Shown here piece after piece: positions 5,763 through 7,299 of a DNA stretch of 7,299 bases. The DNA is from Clostridiaceae bacterium (GTDB lineage: Bacteria; Bacillota; Clostridia; Saccharofermentanales; DTU023). The translations under genes were made by a program, and so were the position numbers. Every line of letters begins with the position of its first letter. Position 1 is the first letter of the stretch. The notes beneath the pieces were generated by a model. It made no database searches and was not told the origin of the DNA. It saw only the letters and a list, made by a program, of their open reading frames with translations. The stretch is taken from positions 1-7,299 of the forward strand of contig DUUZ01000174.1 in the NCBI GenBank assembly GCA_012841255.1, in the 5' to 3' direction.

Positions 5763-6944
5763 CTAACCCTCATAGCGCAGGGCCTCGATCGGATGCTTGG
5801 CGGCCGCCTTGTAGGCGGGGTAGATGCCGAAGAGGACCCCGATAGCCACGGAGAAGGCCAGGGCGATCACAACCACCTGGAAGGACAGGAAGAAGGTGAT
5901 GAGGCCGCCCGCAATCAAGGTGGCGACCTGCAGCAGGCCGAAGGACAATAAAATCCCGATGGCGCAGCCCAGGAGACTGACGACCAGGGCCTCGATCAGG
6001 AACTGGAAGAGGATGCTGCCCCGGCTGGCTCCGATGGCCTTGCGGATGCCGATCTCCCGGGTCCTTTCCGTGACCGACACCAGCATGATGTTCATGATGC
6101 CGATACCGCCCACCAGAAGCGAAATGGCGGCAATCCCGCCCAGGAGATAGGAGAGCATATCGGTGACGGTCCCCACCACCTCCATAAGGCTGGACTGGTT
6201 GAAGACATAGAAGGCGTCACTGTCGTTTCGAAGCCGCCTTTCCATGAAAGCTGTGACCGCTTCTTCTGCCTCATCCATACTTCTGGGGTTGGAGGGGGTG
6301 ACCACGAAATTGGAAATTCCGCCCCGCATCTCCGACAGGCGGGTCAACACGCCGTAGGGGGCGTAGATCTTGATGGAGGTGGTCATGACGCTCATGAGGG
6401 AGGTATCCTCCTCCATGACCCCGATGACGGTGAAGGTCCGGCCATCCAGCAGCAGGGACTCCCCTACCGGGTCCTGCTGGCCGTAGAGTTTCTCCGCCGC
6501 CTCCAGACTCAAGACGGCTACATAGGAGCTGTTGTCGATGTCCGGGGTTTTCAGGAAGCGGCCGCTTTTCATCTCCCAGCGATAGATCTCCCCGTAAGCC
6601 GGATAGGTTCCGTAGAGCGTGGCAGCTTCTTCGGCATAGCCGTGCCTGGCTGTCACCAGGGTCTGGGTCAGGGGCGCGATCTGGCCGATGGCCGGATTTT
6701 GTGACAGCTCTGCCAGGTCGCCTTGCTTCAGGGGATTCCCCTTGTCATCCATGACCATGACGGTCAGAAGGTCGGTCCCCAGGGTGCCCACCTGCTCGGT
6801 CACCGAATCGGAGGCACTGCTGACCAGGGAGACCAGGACCACCAGGGCGATGACCCCGATAATAATGCCCAGCATGGTCAAAAAGGAACGGATCTTATTG
6901 GCTGTAATGGATTCAAAAGCCATACGGATGGATTGAAAGATCAT
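5763..6944 (-). CDS. MacB/YknZ-like ABC exporter permease (FtsX family)
   Basis: Membrane subunit of 393 residues, typical for MacB-type permeases that do not carry a fused ATPase. It starts with a short amphipathic helix and the membrane segment at about 20-42 ([17 protein letters not shown]). A large extracytoplasmic MacB_PCD domain follows (about 43-260), then three C-terminal membrane segments near 264-288, 315-340 and 355-377. Hallmarks are [17 protein letters not shown] (291-307), the coupling region facing the ATPase, and the ending [20 protein letters not shown]. These proteins work by a mechanical cycle, moving peptides, antibiotics, lipoproteins or other compounds from the membrane or its outer side rather than through a channel. 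The start has AGGAGGT six bases upstream (minus-strand bases 6951-6957). The start overlaps the ATPase stop as ATGA, so the two are translationally coupled. The substrate cannot be read from sequence. No frameshift or missing hallmark. Confidence 0.94.
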   Translation of the reverse strand: MIFQSIRMAFESITANKIRSFLTMLGIIIGVIALVVLVSLVSSASDSVTEQVGTLGTDLLTVMVMDDKGNPLKQGDLAELSQNPAIGQIAPLTQTLVTARHGYAEEAATLYGTYPAYGEIYRWEMKSGRFLKTPDIDNSSYVAVLSLEAAEKLYGQQDPVGESLLLDGRTFTVIGVMEEDTSLMSVMTTSIKIYAPYGVLTRLSEMRGGISNFVVTPSNPRSMDEAEEAVTAFMERRLRNDSDAFYVFNQSSLMEVVGTVTDMLSYLLGGIAAISLLVGGIGIMNIMLVSVTERTREIGIRKAIGASRGSILFQFLIEALVVSLLGCAIGILLSFGLLQVATLIAGGLITFFLSFQVVVIALAFSVAIGVLFGIYPAYKAAAKHPIEALRYEG

Positions 6945-7299
6945 GGGCGGACCTCCTCGTGGACCTGGCCGTCCAGGATATGAACCACCCGCTGGGCCAT
7001 ATGGGCGACCTCCGGATTATGGGTGATCAGCAGGATCGTATTTCCCGCCTCATGGAGTTCATGGAAGAGATCGATTATTTCAGCCCCCGTCCTGGAATCC
7101 AGATTGCCCGTCGGTTCGTCGGCCAGGACCAGGGAAGGCCGGGTGACAAGCGCCCGGGCAATGGCCACCCGCTGCTGCTGGCCGCCTGAGAGTTCCACCG
7201 GCTTGTGTTTTCTGCGGTCGTAAAGATCCACTCTCTTCAAGGCTTCCTCCACCCGCTCTTTGCGTTCAGCAAGCCCCATCCGCTGGTAGATCAAGGGTA
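6941..7299 (-). CDS. ABC exporter ATPase (MacB/YknY/LolD type), C-terminal part
   Basis: The C-terminal 119 residues of the cytoplasmic ATP-binding subunit partnering the downstream permease. The frame stays open to the right edge, so the N-terminal part with the Walker A loop lies outside. Visible in order are PLIYQRMG, typical of the MacB/YknY/LolD group just after the Q-loop region, then the ABC signature LSGGQQQR. Walker B follows as [13 protein letters not shown], including the catalytic Glu and the D-loop. The H-loop reads [10 protein letters not shown], and the end is [21 protein letters not shown] is characteristic of this exporter subfamily. A TTG at 7292-7294 can be read as a start but is internal, because the encoded Leu belongs to the conserved PLIYQ stretch. 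The stop overlaps the permease start by four bases. An upstream membrane-fusion (HlyD-like) gene would be expected beyond the window, as in yknX-Y-Z or macA-B arrangements. Confidence 0.95.
   Translation of the reverse strand, partial: PLIYQRMGLAERKERVEEALKRVDLYDRRKHKPVELSGGQQQRVAIARALVTRPSLVLADEPTGNLDSRTGAEIIDLFHELHEAGNTILLITHNPEVAHMAQRVVHILDGQVHEEVRP
6951..6957 (-). promoter_or_regulatory. Ribosome binding site of the ABC permease
   Basis: On the minus strand this reads AGGAGGT, six bases before the permease ATG. It lies inside the end of the ATPase gene. Together with the ATGA overlap it points to coupled translation of the two subunits. Confidence 0.85.

Noticed and set aside
7292..7294. 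A TTG that could be read as the start of a short ATPase gene.
   Set aside because: The frame remains open to the window edge, and the residues around it (PLIYQ) belong to the conserved middle of the ABC ATPase, whose Walker A part must lie beyond.

Overview
The window is an ordinary-looking, gene-dense stretch of a GC-rich bacterial chromosome. It carries strong AGGAGG-type ribosome binding sites, short intergenic gaps and classic hairpin-plus-T terminators. The gene set suggests an anaerobic Gram-positive, Clostridia-like member of the Bacillota: a Bacillus-type adenine deaminase, a CPG-type metal P-type ATPase with a separate HMA protein, a short RIC-like protein and a MacB/YknYZ-type ABC exporter. 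This placement is an inference from gene types, not from a marker gene. I see no rRNA, tRNA, CRISPR array, insertion sequence or phage gene, and no gene-free stretch over 300 bases.

Layout. (1) Bases 2-493, plus strand: the 3' part of a SIMPL (DUF541) protein. (2) 561-2297, plus: a full-length adenine deaminase (ade), ending in a strong terminator hairpin at 2327-2364. (3) 2383-3168, plus: a carbon-nitrogen hydrolase (nitrilase superfamily) whose ribosome binding site begins only a few bases after that terminator. (4) 3273-5691, plus: a tight three-gene cluster with a candidate extended -10 promoter just upstream. It encodes a 96-residue RIC/YtfE-like protein, an HMA-less P1B-type metal ATPase, and a stand-alone 75-residue HMA metal-binding protein. 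(5) A hairpin at 5717-5733 sits between convergent genes and could terminate both strands. (6) 5763-7299, minus strand: an ABC exporter pair, a MacB-like permease and its ATPase, overlapping by ATGA. The ATPase runs off the right edge of the window.

How the genes fit together. Adenine deaminase feeds purine salvage by converting adenine to hypoxanthine. The neighbouring amidase-type enzyme may handle another nitrogen compound, but no shared pathway can be shown. The metal cluster is the most interesting part. The ATPase has the unusual intramembrane motif CPG and an HEGS motif in its last membrane segment. Its metal-binding domain is encoded as a separate gene, and it is translated directly after a truncated-looking relative of the iron-sulfur cluster repair proteins. 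This suggests a transition-metal export unit tied to metal or redox/nitrosative stress; the substrate cannot be read from the sequence. The ABC pair probably exports a peptide, lipid or drug-like compound, and a membrane-fusion partner would be expected beyond the right edge.
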